This document shows positions 23,701 through 37,830 of a stretch of 64,000 nucleotides of DNA, one piece after another. The DNA lies in contig CM034547.1 of the NCBI GenBank assembly GCA_020055645.1, positions 4,278,001-4,342,000 of the forward strand, given 5' to 3'. The notes below the pieces were generated by a model. That model was given only the letters and a program-made list of their open reading frames with translations, ran no database searches and was not told the DNA's origin. Each line of letters opens with the position of its first letter. The first letter of the stretch is position 1. The DNA is from Tomocerus qinae (taxonomy: Eukaryota > Arthropoda > Collembola > Entomobryomorpha > Tomoceridae). Position numbers and translations under genes: made by a program.

Positions 23701-26700
23701 AAAATTATATAATATTTCCAATTCTGATTTTAATTGATATTCTAAATGAATAGTCATCATCAAATGAGCAAATCTGCCCTAACCTAATAATGTTATTTTT
23801 TTGAGCAGATTATAATGACTTTGGGACATTGATTGAGATGTCTCGATTTCTGAAGCATCAAGTTCATCCGCAGGTTTGGTACGCGTCGTTGATGAGAGCC
23901 CAATTGGCTGGTATGCCTAGCAGTTTATCTATGCCAAGACCCAATCCAATGTATTTATTTCCAACTCGCTTCATCCCTTCAAATATCTTCCTGCAAGCCA
24001 ATAATCAACATCACCAGGTCTGATTAATGATTCCAAAAAATTGTTACATTTCCCATGTGTATGTGTAAGGGCGTAACGAAGAAAGTGGGTTTATCGCGGT
24101 TTTTATTTCCTTACTATTACGAAATTATTAATTAGTATTCATTTTTTATGCGAAAGGGATGCGTTGTTCTGGATGAGCGTGTAGGCCAAGATAATGGAAT
24201 CGACAATAAACTCTGGTATTTCCGAGAGGACTTACAGCTGAACGCCCAGTAAGCAAAAACTCAATAATAATCTCACATCCAACGAAATTGTCCGTTAATT
24301 CGGAGCGTGTTTGTCGAATGCTTTTCAAATATGATTGTAATATTGTGATCGTTTCTCGTTTCAGTCATTGGATCTGGCATCTGCTCTACCCCTTTAATAG
24401 CACTCTTCCTCTGGACCGACGTGGAGAATTCTTTTACTTTGTTCATCATGAATTAGTTGCCAGGTATGGTTTTAATGATCGTTTTGCACTGAATTCAGAG
24501 ATTAGAAGAGTTCTTGTATGCATTTTGTAACAAGTGTACATAGACACCGATGGATAACCAAGTAGAGCAATCAATGTGACGTATCTTCACCAGACCTTAT
24601 CGCTCTCTCCCTCTCTTGGTTTCATAAGATTTGTTTATGTTGTGTTGTTTCTGCCTTCTGCGTGCGAGATTCTTTCTTTTGAAAGCTAATAAACAACTTT
24701 CCCTGAAAGAATTCTTTTTCATTTTCTCTGCCTGATGACTTTATGCCGACTTTTGCTAGATTAACTCTTTTTTTCAATAGAATACGAACAAATAGCTTTC
24801 CAATATAATTATTGTCTTTTATTTCAGTTTGATATAATTTATAAACAGATACACTGCTGAAAGACTGTCCAACCACATGGATCCTCCAATCCCATTAAAT
24901 TTGCAATTGAATTCCATTATTGATGAAGGATACAATCCCCATTTGGTTGATGGAATCTCATCCCGCCCTTTTGCTCCTCGACTCCCTTACCAAGTTTTGT
25001 CGGTATGAAATCCTTATTCTAGTTCTAAAATGCCTTCATTGATGCATGTTAAATACTCGATATGAATTACTCATTAGGAATCCCTAAATGCCACTGGCTG
25101 GGACACTCTCAACAGAGTCATTGCACTCAGAGATCGAGTAGTAGATAGCATCAACACTGGCACCGTCTTCAGGGTAAGCTTACTCTTTTTTTATCATAAA
25201 TGTGTTTGAATCCTTCTTTACAACGTCACTAAAACTTTTCGGGATTCATTTTGCAGGGAGATGTTGACATTCCCATCCACACTTACGATAATATTGACCA
25301 GCTGGGCGAAATCTCAGAAGCTGGTATCAGGTCAATCAATCCTGCATTCTACGGCACATTTGGATATCACAACGAGGGCCATGTTCTCATCGCCAGTTTA
25401 ATTGGAAATGCACTTCCGGTGAGTTCACAAATTCCAATCTCCTATGGACCATTTTTTAATATAAAACTATGGATTAGAATTGTTTATTTAATTTTGAAAT
25501 ACTAATTTTTAAAAGTGTTTTTAGCAATAATAAATTTTTAACTAGGTATTTAGGGATTGCTACAATTAGCGGCAGTTCAATTCAACTATAGTTTATGCAC
25601 CATAATATTCATATATTTTTTATATTATTATGATAATTTTATTTTCGTAATGCGTTTCATTGCTAAGGTATGTTTCTCCATTTGAAAACTTCAGGATGCA
25701 AAACCTAATTTTCTTTAATAAAAGATCCACAAATTCTTTAATTTCTTTTTAAAATTGATTGATTGACTGAATTATCCTTGATTATTTACAGGGGACGATT
25801 GGAGTAATGGGTGAGTTACAGCGTTGTACTTATTGATGTCGTAATAGAGTGCAGACATGTTTTCTTTATCATCTGTACTTGATTTAATTTTAAACTTAGT
25901 TGTAATTTAAATCTAATTTTCTGAAGGGGATCAATCGACGGCCATGAGAGACGTGATATTCTATCGCTGGCACAACCTCGTCGACACTTTATTTCAAACG
26001 TACAAAGCAACTCACTTGGCACCCTATGCTCTTCACGATGTAAGTCGTATAATCTTGATTTAATTGTTGTTACTCTACGCATGCAGCAGCACTTAATCGA
26101 TTAACAGTTTTAGTTATCACCACGATTTGAGACAATTATACCACTATGACCTTTTTGGTTCACAATGATATCACCGATTGAACCTCATTTGATTTCGTAG
26201 GTACTTGTACACTGGTATATTGATAGTAAACAAAAGATCTAATTGCTAATTTTGGTGCCTAATTGTTCTGAACTAAGTTTTACTGCTGCAATATTTTTAA
26301 TGGAGATGTAGCCAATTTTAATTATCAGTAGTTACATGCTACACCAACCAATTCATCCATATCTATCGCTGAAATACATTTTTCAACATAGCTGTCAATA
26401 ATGTAATTAATAGCTTGTATCTCCGTACAAGCTATTGTATCTCCCAACATCCCTTTAAATGCCTATAATGGTTTGATCTGGGTCAATTTTGGAGGTGGTG
26501 ACCCTTATGAAAAGTAATATATACAAATAGAATAAGGATTTGATTTTAAGATTTATTTATTTGATGAAAATGTAAAAATAAAGTTTTTTAAATTATGTCG
26601 AGCCCTCATTCTAATAAGATAATGCAGTCAGAGTCTGATGTTTATAAATATATTAAATGTCTACATTCAACTAATGACGATTTTCTTTTAGGGTGAGCAT

Positions 26701-28051
26701 CCACTAGTGTTCAGTGGTATCGAGATTACACATTTGCAAGTCTTAGGAGAGACCGACGGGAATCCCAACGTTTTGAACACATTCTGGAATAAGAGAACAA
26801 TTAATGTGGAAGGAGGACTCGATTTCAACAGTCAAGGATATTTAGGAGCCCCTAATATAAACGTTTGCGCTAAACATTTGGACCACGAAGAATTCACTTA
26901 CCAGATTAAAATTGTAAGAGTATTATTTTTCCTGGGAACAGACGAAAATAGTTTAAATTAAATAGTTTACGATCGAAATCACTGAACCAATAATTTTATT
27001 CAGGATAATAACCGTCAAGAAACCGTGAAAGCAGCAGTTCGAATTTTCTTAGCTCCTCGGTACAAATCTCAAAGCAAACAAATTCGTTTTAAGATTGCGG
27101 AACAAAGACTGTATTTCTTTTCTTTAGATTCATTCGTTGCTGTTTGTAAGTCACTCGTATATGCTTGTTAATATTTTATTCTTATTCATTACGGGCACTT
27201 AATATTATTTTATTTGAACATCTTCAGTGCAACCTGGAAGTAACATTGTTAACAGAAAATCCATCGATTCGGCTCTAACAGCCCCTTGGCCCCTGTCAGT
27301 TGAGGAAATACGACAGGAAATCCTTTCAGGAGTGCCGAAAGGCAGAACATCGTGCGAATGCGGTTATCCTCACCATTTGTTATTGCCAAAGGGAACTAAG
27401 GAGGGAATGTCCTTCGATTTATTTGTTATGGTCACCGACGGTCATGCTGATCAAGTCCCATCGTAAGTTTCACTTATCGCCATGCGTCTAAATAGCCTAT
27501 TTTTTTAGGAACGGTCTTCTTGGAACCTTCCTGTTAATTCCCAAACGGATTCACATGCGGAGATGAACATTGAAACTCGAGACTGATTCTGAAACATTTC
27601 GTAACTTTTAAGTCAAAAATATTTTTTTAATTCCACAGAGACGCCAAGTGGAGCCATCTTGGAGCTGATCCTTTCCAGGCGGGTTCTGCTTTTCCCCAAT
27701 GCACACCGGCTCATATTCATTGCGGAATACCCGGTAGAAGTTACCCGGATGCCAAACCCATGGGATATCCTTTCGACAGAAGACCCTACTCCGTCCCAGT
27801 CCCTCGCCCTCAAGACTATCACGTTTCAGGAAAAACTGAATTACAAGAAGTGGCCACCATTGAAGATTATGTTTACCACGTGCCAAATATGGCTACTACT
27901 GAGGTACCCTATTTCAATCATTTTTTCATCTCTATTGCATGCTCCCGCAACTCGCATAATCTAATATTTAAATTGTTTTTTATTTTTTTAGATTATTATT
28001 GCTCACAAAAATGTGAAATATGGACCACACAACCGCTTTACCAAAAAATAA
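20756..28051 (+). CDS. Hemocyanin subunit gene 1
   Basis: Fourteen coding exons (20756-21182, 23809-24017, 24157-24248, 24365-24463, 24849-25002, 25078-25173, 25257-25418, 25792-25810, 25927-26039, 26692-26913, 27004-27145, 27228-27462, 27639-27903, 27992-28051), all phase-consistent, give 764 residues. A signal peptide (hydrophobic core IVIFYLSFNIVVALA) marks a secreted hemolymph protein. The type-3 copper site is complete: CuA His244 and His248 in HHWIWH, His270 in FVHHELVAR; CuB His397 and His401 in HNEGH, His435 in MRDVIFYRWH. The C-terminal beta-domain has the hemocyanin signatures CGYPHHLLLPKG and DAKPMGYPFDR. Signal peptide and these motifs favour oxygen-carrying hemocyanin over prophenoloxidase. 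A sequon (NST) follows the first CuA pair. The first exon encodes about 46 more N-terminal residues than gene 2. A start at ATG 20756 is preferred; the CAG at 20738-20740 may be the acceptor of a 5' UTR intron. Confidence 0.93.
21512..21929. mobile_element. Palindromic MITE in hemocyanin 1 intron 1
   Basis: Two 173-bp arms (21512-21684 and 21757-21929) are near-perfect reverse complements around a 72-bp spacer. The ends read TAAGAGCTCAGTACC and GGTACTGGGCCCTTA. There is no coding capacity. The target duplication is not clear (possibly TA or TTA), so the superfamily is open. High arm similarity suggests a fairly young insertion or strong hairpin-based maintenance. Confidence 0.75.
26409..26436. 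repeat. Perfect 11-bp hairpin in a hemocyanin 1 intron
   Basis: AATAGCTTGTA and TACAAGCTATT surround the loop TCTCCG, inside intron 26040-26691. No known role. Confidence 0.4.
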
Positions 28052-28178
28052 ACTTACCTTCCTTCATTTAAGTAGTTTTATTATACTTTGTAAAATATGT
28101 TTAAAGATCATTACCCTATTAAAGTTATACAACACTATATTATGCGTAGCAATTAAGTGACCAAACAAATGAGCGACA

Positions 28179-28184
28179 AATAAA
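28179..28184 (+). terminator. Poly(A) signal candidate for hemocyanin 1
   Basis: AATAAA about 130 bp after the stop. A second AATAAA at 28047-28052 overlaps the stop codon itself and would give an unusually short 3' end, so the downstream one is preferred. Confidence 0.5.
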
Positions 28185-29254
28185 AATATATTTTTCCAAT
28201 GAAAACAATAATTGCAATCTTTAATAAATTATCATAACCATCAATATAATCCCATAGAAATAGCAACACACCCTACTAGAAGGAACATATACGCATCTCT
28301 CAATGTAATAATTTATATGGAAGCGATTTTGTACGAAAGGCCAAGACCGGGAAACGTGTGTAAAAAGTGTGGAGAATGGAAGCTTTTTGCCTGTTTACAA
28401 TTGTATTATCCCTGGTTTATGAAATACTACCGCACCTAGGCAAAGTAAAGGCACTTGCGGTAGAATAAGTTTTATGTACGTGCCACTAATTTTTATTAGG
28501 TTTTACCACTTGCGGTTGCATCGTGCAATATTTAACACTATGTGTACTTCATTAAATTGAAATGTCCAAATCACTGGTAGGTCATAAACTTTGCTAATCC
28601 ACTTCTACTATGAGACAGATCATAACAATTATATGATTTATGTCTTGGAATAAGATAAGAAGTTGATAGGTGCTCCGATGTTGATTATTGTAAGTCGCAA
28701 TAAAATTACTAAAGGTGAATTGGAATGAGTTTATGGTAGTTTGTTCTGTGATCTAGATTTTAGGTTTTGAAAATTACGATTGCTGATATATTTCAATTTG
28801 ATAAATATGGCCAAGAAAAAGTGTAAGATGAAACGTTCTTTCGTTATAGTAAAACTGCAAATGGTCACATTAAAAATAATTAGAAAGGTTGCTAGTACTA
28901 AAACGAAGTTGGAAAGCTTATTGGATTTAAGAGTGATTATTTCCATCAAAGATAAACACAGATGTATGTATACATACAATCTATAGATAAATCCCCTATC
29001 TCACAAAATAAACTAATTTAAAATTTAGCCAATTAAATTAAAAACTTATTTATAATTATCACTTTCCATTTTTCGATCCTTAAAATGACATAATACATGT
29101 TTGTTGAATAAAAAATGCAGGCCGGTTTCACAACTCATTTTTTCGATATTTAATACGACCACACTTAGGTATCCAAAAGTGTTACAATTAGCACTTGCGT
29201 TCCACATGAGGGAGAGGGTTTTGCGTTACGTAATATATGCAAGTTTCTTAGTCT

Positions 29255-29611
29255 ATCCTACCAGAATACATAGATAGATAGGTTGGTAAATTTTTTCAAG
29301 TCTACGATGATATTATTGACTTAGCACTATATTATGTAGAGCTCCAGTAAAAAACATTTTTATAGAATAACACCCTTTTAAGTAGGGTACTTTTATCTAG
29401 TTTTTCATGCAAAAAATGTCTTTTAATTTACCCCATTTTGGTTCAATTCGGTCCAATTCAATCCAATTCAGTCCAATTAGGTCCATACCGACACCGTCCT
29501 TACTTTAAAAAAATGCTGATAAGCTACCCATAGCAGTGGAATTTACAGTTTTATGATAACTTCCATGGTTTTTTTGTGATATCCTACCAGACATAGATAC
29601 ATAGATAGGTT
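29255..29611. repeat. Direct repeat pair flanking about 300 bp
   Basis: ATCCTACCAGA...CATAGATA...AGATAGGTT occurs at 29255-29284 and again at 29581-29611. A related GATA-rich motif (CATAGATAGATACATAGATAG) recurs at 40041-40061 inside the sugar transporter's large intron, so this is a dispersed motif rather than a local duplication only. Confidence 0.45.
29440..29484. repeat. Minisatellite, about 10-bp unit, four copies
   Basis: Units GGTTCAATTC, GGTCCAATTC, AATCCAATTC, AGTCCAATTA, then GGTCC. Short and imperfect. Confidence 0.65.
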
Positions 29612-31650
29612 TTAATGCTTTATCTCAGTATGTGGTTATAGTACAAAGATTGTAATTATTCAACAGGGAGCTTATTCTGAGGTGGTATATTGATTTTCAT
29701 TGTAGCACTAATAATCGGTTTTAAAATATAAAGTGGTATTCTGACAGAGGTTGGTTGCAAGTGGAAACTTACAAAAGGTCAAGAGTTGGTGTAACTTTTG
29801 GATAACTTATGGTTGTAACTTTAATCCTGCAACCAAAATTAATCGGAACTCAGAATAAGCTCACAGACCAAGGTACTCGATGTTAGTAAGCCTTAATTCA
29901 AACTGACACCACAGTGTAGGAAAAAGAAATCAAATTATCCGCACAAAGCATAAACCTACGTTTGGAAAGGAAGAGTTTTCTGAAGAAAGAAATGAAATCT
30001 TTTTGGAATGCTAATCTAAGTTAAATCGTTGAACTACTTATCTTTGTATTAATTTACGTCTTTTATTTCGCAGATACCATCAAATTCACTAGTCCATTTA
30101 TTTAGTAGATAATATATCGTAGTTCGTACTATAAATATTATTCCTACAATAGTACTAGAGACAGCTGAATAGAAATATAGCATAATTTTACGCATTATAT
30201 TAAAATATATGTAGTTTGCATCTGGAAAATTAAATGTAATAATACTCGGATTACAAAGGAGAACGACCAATAAGATAAAATCCCTGTGTCCCTGTCCCAA
30301 TATGAAATTGAGTAAGAAACGTAATAGATTGAACATTTTTATTGTAAATCTTGAAACTAAAAATATTCAGTGGTTACAGTGATTGCTATCTTATCCATTT
30401 CGTCACAAAGCTTAAAGAAATGACGCAGGAGGATTGTGTACAGCACACACAATTGTAATGGAAGCCTTTGATGACCACAATAATGGTCAATAAAATAATT
30501 TTTTCAGGTTTTGCAAAATTTGAGAATCATTAGGATGGAATTAAAAAGTAAAAACATTTCTGGTATCATCATTGTATCTTGTACATTGTAAGTTATGGTA
30601 GTGTTTACACATTTTCAGCTTTAAAAATACAAAGTTATTTTTAGTCCCCAACTTGAGCGTGCGTTGTGAATGCCTAATCGACATAACCATCAAATTATGC
30701 AACCTGTGTTATGCCTAGGTTGAGAAAATTGAGAGTCAATGTCAGTTATTCGTTTCCTCCCAAGAGTTTAGATAAATATTTAGTATTAAGGACATTTTTA
30801 TTTGATCCCCTAGCTCATTACTAGGAAATTCAGTTGCTTTTAGCCTTGTCCATTGTGTGTATTTATTTGTTTATTACACAGATTTAGATAATGCCCTCGA
30901 CAGAGGTCACAGGTCATACAACAATTCTAAGAAGGCAAAAACATTAATCGAAGATTAAATAATGCTAGCGTTTCATCAATTAATCATCAACGCACGAGTA
31001 GCAATTCAATTTATGTATATTACTACACAAAAACATCTCTGGTGTATTTTGTAGCCATATTATTCCTTTGTGTAATTGAATTTTGGACGACGCATTAAAC
31101 ACTTCAGGTGCACAAAGGGAACACAATGGAAATATTAATATACCTACCTTAATGTAATATTATGTGAGTACTATTACGAGATCTGAGATTACACTAGTTT
31201 GTTGCCATTTATTTTATTATATGAAGCAAATGTGAAAAAAGATGACATTATCAGGGAAATGCAGGGAAAACTATACTTTTGGGAAACAAAAAATCTGTCT
31301 GGAAATGATAATAATTTTCTGCTGTGCTGAGTTGATTTGAGATAAGGATTTCACTATATATTTACTTACACTTAAACTAACCAGGATGCAGAACCGCTTC
31401 GTTTATTTTGGCTTCAGATACATAAAAATAGTTTAGGTAGGTATTAATCGAAATAATGTGTCGGCAGTGTTGTACATTTTGGAAAATCATTTTTATAGTT
31501 GATACCATCTTCACTATCCAGCATATTATGATGACTACAGAAACAGCTTCGGCATGTTTCTAGTTTCTGGCTAGACGGGCTTAATTAAATATTACATACT
31601 AAATTCTCTGTTTTCCCCATAAGTTACCTTATTTTAGTTCGCTTATGGCT

Positions 31651-32369
31651 CAAGATTCGTCTAAACAGGTTAGTTGGTGCGGGAGTTGGCAAATTAAAAG
31701 TTCACTTTTTTCACCTCCATATCAACCCGTGGCAGATCCCCATGGAAAAATGAAAAAATGAAAAGTGGGTGGGAAAGCTCGCCAATTGACGTCATTGGCG
31801 AGTGTGTATTTAAATTGAGATCCCCAAGTGGGGGGAATTAGGGATCGGCTGTAGTCATGTAAATTTTCCACACATTTTCACTTGTTCCGAACCCCCAATA
31901 AATCGAATAATCTGCCATTCCTTTTCTATAATCAAGGAATAAGAGGAAGACCAGCTTAGGCTTCTATACGTCTCCCAAGTATATCTCTCATCAAGAGCTC
32001 CTTGCTGTTTCTACAAGGTACGCAGCCGTTTTGCTATTGGTCGGACGCAGCCGCTCTCTCATTGGCTCTCGTATGTACCTACGTGTATTCTATGTGTGGA
32101 CCATTTCTCTTATGGAAGCTGGTCTTCTATAGTGAAGCGCCAGCTTCACAGCCACCATCGGTATTCTATGTCTATAATATTATATTCTATATTCCTTGCT
32201 CCATATTCACCTGCCTGTAATCACCATGGTAGTTAGCAATGGCAGTCCTTTATCCTATCCAAGCAGTGGAGGACAAATTATAGGATTTGTCCTCCAGAAG
32301 TGACAAAAGTGAATTTTTAATTTGTCAACTACCGGACCGACTAACCTGTTACCATATAGACGAATCTTG
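31651..32369. mobile_element. Non-autonomous Mutator-like element, 719 bp, 9-bp target duplication
   Basis: The element starts CAAGATTCGTC and ends GACGAATCTTG; inverted arms continue for about 65-70 bp (AACAGGTTAGT, GTTGRCAAATTAAAA, TTCACTTTT), the right arm having a small insertion. CTTATGGCT occurs directly outside both ends (31642-31650 and 32370-32378). A 9-bp duplication with long inverted repeats is typical of MULEs. The interior holds no transposase; it contains a short internal inverted or duplicated segment (GAAGACCAGCTT near 31947 and AGCTGGTCTTC near 32118). Confidence 0.8.
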
Positions 32370-35300
32370 CTTATGGCTAGTATGGGTTTTCCTGATTTAT
32401 TGCAGAAAAGTAACGAAGAATTTCTAAAAATTACCTGCAATTCTGATTCCAGGTAAGTTTAAGTCGTTCCGGCAGCAAGAATATTGTGGAAATAGCATCT
32501 AGTAAATCTTTTCATCAAGCCTTTTGATTTTTACGAATTCATTATGTACACACATTTTTAAGGAGCAGATACACGAGTTTACATGGTAAGTTGATCTCGA
32601 CTCAATGTGTGCGAATTAATAGCCTATAAGTATACTCTTTAAGTATACATGTTTTTGTAGCGTCTCGGCCGGATAAACTAAAAAAGTTATAGACTTATAT
32701 AACATTTCTTTTTCTATTTATAGTGAGTAGTTTTAAGTGGATTATGTAATACTTTATTGGTGAAGAAGAAGGAATTAATAAGGAGGTTTCAATATTATAA
32801 ACGGACAAAGATAGTGCGTTTCAACAGTTTGTGGTGGGTTGTTCCGCCGAGCTTTGCTTGGTTGACTGCTCATCTGATATCAACCATGTAAACTCGTAGT
32901 ACACATTCGCACGGATCTGTACTAAGTGTAAATAATTGCTCTAGAAGTAGAAGATCAGAAAATGTAATATGTAGACGAATAGTTATAGCAATGAACCATG
33001 TAGCAAGCGATTATAATATCCTAAATAGCTTAGATAAGTCCGCCTTACCAATTTTTCAGGATTTTACTCCACCCATTTCAATTTTAAAAAAAATTATAAC
33101 ATTTCCTTGCATTTCTTAGGATCATACCGAGAAACTAAGTTTAAAAATTCAATTTGAACTTTTTTGTTCCAAAAATTTGAAAATTAAAATCGTTAAAAAT
33201 GTTAACATTTAAAGAAATTAAATATTGCTGTTAAAATCAAAAAACAATTGGCTGAAATGATCGTATTTACTTATTCCCAGACTATGATGTTGGATGTCCT
33301 TAACAGTAATATTAAGTCCCAAGAATCAATGACAATTTCCTTGTAAATATCTAAATAATGGATGTAGGACGTTTTGGAAATGATCTGCAAAAATCCATAA
33401 ACGTAAAGTGTAGAATGATACTGTATCAAGATCGACAAATTTATTGCCTGTATAGTATAAACACGACAACGTGAATATTGTAGCTATTACGGTAGCTGGC
33501 CAAAGCACCTACCTCTTACCTCAGAGCGAATTTTTTGTGATTAATTATGACGACTGTTGAGACGAAAAAGCAGAATATGATGTAAGGTGAACATTCTGTG
33601 CTATTTAGGAATATTATTGGCGTACGTAAGTATATAGTGTAGTTTCTAATTCTGGAATCCCCTTCTTGTATTGTCGTCACTTAAAGTTATGTAGCTTATC
33701 AGACTAAGATAGTGGCGAACATTTGTAATTTGAGAAAGGCCGGATGCATTCAGTTTATATATCAAACCACTTGTACTTTGAGGTACATTGAAGGTTAACA
33801 ATGATGTTTCTATCAGTACAAGCAGTATTATTATTTTTCCTATATTTCCTTTTAATTACTCACTCTCTTCTGCACTGAAATAATTCAAGCAATCAAATCC
33901 TGAACAGAATAACTCCCCTCTCTATCTTTTATCTTTTCTGTGTGTATTTACAAGGCGTGGGGATAGGTATGTTATGCCCTTGGATTTACTATATACCTGG
34001 GTAAAGTCATACTATTTGTGCCAAAGAAGCTTTGCCATCTTGGTAAAAATCCGATGACTTTGCTCACACGTTACCTCCATCCTTGCTAAAAATAAAACCA
34101 AGAAAGTCATAATAATAGACATTTTTTCAAAGCCGTTCTCGTACATATTTTTCACAAAAACTCCGTGTTCGACACTAAACAGTTTACGTCAGAATTTAAT
34201 GACCAAAAATCAATATTTTTCTTTCTTCGTATCGAACATGTAGTGTATTATACTATCTAAATGTAATGTCTCGAACGATGTGATGTGTATGCTATCTAAT
34301 TGCCATAATTTGAAGACTGTGCACCTAATTATAATTTACGCTAATTGGTAATTAAAACCATTAAAGATTTACATCATGTTTACACGGACAATTATAAAAA
34401 ATCCTGAATTGAATGCTCAGTAGGTAATATCAGTAAGTGTATACATGTCCCAATTTATTTCAAGGCTTAATAAAGTTAAAACAAGGAAAATTCCTTAATT
34501 ATCTAATGCCACAAAACATTTATAAACATCGCCAGAAGAATGTTTAATTAATTACTGTGCTAACAAGTAAATCAATACAATAAAATATGATGACGGTATA
34601 AAATTAATAAAGAGACCAGTGGAAAAAATAAAATGAACAACATAGAGTGAAAAGATTTTTGGATACCAAAAGCAAAGCTACAGTACAAAAGCCTTTCCAT
34701 ATTCCATAATCAAAGAGCAAACTGCACAAGTATAATAAATCAAGGCGCATGCCAATAAAGCTGAACGTTTCTTTCCACCAGAACAATTTAAAAATAATCT
34801 TTTGAGATTATGAGAGGTGTTAGTAATGATGAGTATACACAGTTCTAATAATAAAATGCATGACTAATCTCAAATTGTTATAGTTATTCGAGTTGTGGGA
34901 AGGTGACAGGAAAATAGCATTGAAATTCTGCATTTCCTTTGATACTTAGTAGCGATCATACTAAAATGGAATAGTAGTTTATTTGATAAAAATTATCAGA
35001 TGAGTAACAGGATGACCTTTAGCTTTAGTGAATAGAAAATATCTCCTCCTAGTTGCAACTAGGCTTTACGGTGAACCCTTTTTTGAAATCCAGAGTTAAA
35101 TTAGTGCAAGGGGTAAAACCTTAATAGGCTTTTGCAATTAACTTTATATCAGGATGTAAAATCTATAAAATGTGCCACGAGTAAACATGGCGCATCCAGT
35201 GCGTTAGAAAGAAGAGGTAGATCCGGGGACAATTTTTAGGTACTCCTTTCCATCTACATATTATTATAGTACTCTCTCTGACGTCATTTCTCGCGTGATC

Positions 35301-37830
35301 TACCCTGGAAAAATGTGGTATCGTCCTTTTCTGAACATCTTATACACAAGTAGGGAAAATTAAAGCCTGAAAAATACCTAATAGGTAGTTCAGCACTAAC
35401 TAGACTGCAAATTAAATTGTCTACGTTTTTTATTGTTTTAATAACAATCCTGATGAACAATAGCAATTAATTAATGCATAGGTACCTATTAAAATCTTTT
35501 TTAGTTTTAGCTGTGTACTTAAATACTTTTGATGAAAATAATGTCCAGGGTATTAATAATATTTGAAGGTGCTATGAATAATAGTTTCGTATTTTTTAGT
35601 CCTTAGGTTGAAACGTAATAGTGAAACTGTAAAGTATCTACAGACTTGTTCTAGGCCTTGAGACTATCCTTATCTGCTCTGCAAATTAGTAATCATACTG
35701 GTGCAAAATAATTGCGTGACTAAAGGACGATGAATTGAGATTTGAGTGACTAAGCTCATTTTGGGTTTGGAAGATGGTTATGTTGGTTTAGATTACTAGT
35801 AAAACTAGAGTTGCGTTGAAGAAGGGCAGAGTTGGCTATGTCCTTTGTACTTGAAAAGAAAATTCACATGAAATGCAGATAGATATTGGCTATTGGATAC
35901 CTCAGGAACATTCGTACTACGTGTAGGTGCAAACAATAAGGAATTGTCCAAATTACTTGGGTTTATTGCATTGTAGTGCACATTTTTAACTAATCCTTGC
36001 TAGTTATATGAACGATTAGTGGTATGACACACGAGGTCCTATTGTTCTTCACAAGATTAGTATTACAAGATAAAACTTAATCAAATGATATTATTTTAAG
36101 TTGAGGTGAGGTGGAAGAAGTACTACTACCTATATAATTGTACTACAAACTTAGTACATGTACATAAATGTTGTTTTACATATAAAGCTTGGTCATGGAC
36201 TCTGGGTGTACCTCTAGAGTTGCGACTGAGATCTATCTAATGCTAAATGATTACTGCTCATTAACTATTATCTCGTTTTAACATTTTTATAATTAGTATT
36301 GCTCCTGAGATCATTTAAAATTCAGCTTTTAATTGTTTTACATAAAAAATGTTTAACTTAATCAAATGATTGACAATTTCAAAAAAATGTTAATAATTCG
36401 ATACTTTAATTTATACAATATGAAACAACATCTTCTTATTAAATTTTGTTAAAGCCATGTATTCATAATAATATGCTGTATAAGTAACCTACCTAAAATG
36501 GTTTTCGGTTACGGTTGCAATCTTTTCTGACTATATTAGTAAAAGTATCCAAGAGTTAATTAAAACGACTCAAGCAAGAACTTCAAAGCTATAATTTATA
36601 TATAGCTATATAATTAATAAGTACGTATTACGTATAGATTGCTGTCCGTCCCACAAAAGGACTTGAGATTATTGAGGTGAATGATACCCAGCAGATCATG
36701 TAATAAAATATCGAGCAAAAACATCACAAAAGTTATTCACAGGGTTTTACAAAAATGGTTAGACACACCTTTTAGTATTGTTTGCTTTCCTAGTATTCAG
36801 TCTCAACTCAAGTGGGTTTCAACCTTTAGTTCTATAATTTTATAGTTACTAGATGCATAGTGCATACATAACATACCTAAGTAACATTTCATTGTTAAAA
36901 CGATGTACATTTTATTGTACAATTAAAAGCTCTGCCTTGACTCTTGCTCACAACGCGGGGCTAAGCATACGTCCGTCGAACACTGTATTAATTGTATGCT
37001 CACCAAGTCAAAAATGATAATGTAACTTATCAAAAAATCGTTTAACAAACTTATGACGTCGTTTTTCAAAGTATTTTCGCTGATTTCAGCAAAAGATTGG
37101 CTACATTTTTCGTAAATTGTTCTTGTTTGTGGAGTTATGAAATTAAATGGAAAACAGAAAATTCAGTTCATTATGAAATGTTCTCAAAATGACAGTTTTG
37201 TGCGTGGAAATTGTATTTTTAGACAATTTTGACCCATTATCTGAAATTCCTCCCCGAAAGATGTATACATGTTATTAATATTATTTGCAATTTTGATCCA
37301 TCAATTTCAATGGCTACTAATTGCAGGTAGACATAATATTTTAAGGTGCCCACGTTGGTTGGAAAGAAACGTTTGATTTTAAGTAAATGTAGTAGAGGAG
37401 TGTTAGGACCTGGATAGATGCATAGAGACGTGTTGAATGCAGAAGTTGGTAGGCTGTGACTAGAAGAGTATGCAATGCATTAGTCAGAGTAGGCTAAGGT
37501 TAACATTAAGTAACGATCGAGACGTAACATGTGTATGATGTACCTACTCAATGACTTTATTTAGCATCAGTTAATACTCAGTAATTGTGTTTGATATCCG
37601 ACTACCTTTATCAACGAGTAGCTACAACTCATTGTCAGTTTAAGGTTAATTTAAACACACTGCATACATACATATTTGCTGGATGTAAAAATGCTTATTA
37701 ACTAGGATGTGTATGGCTTAAACTTGATTCCTGATCTTGTCTCAATTAGATAAATGTTTGTATTATTATATGCATATTGTATTTACTTATTAACATAACT
37801 GATCACTATGAAGTAGTTCCATTTTGGCAG

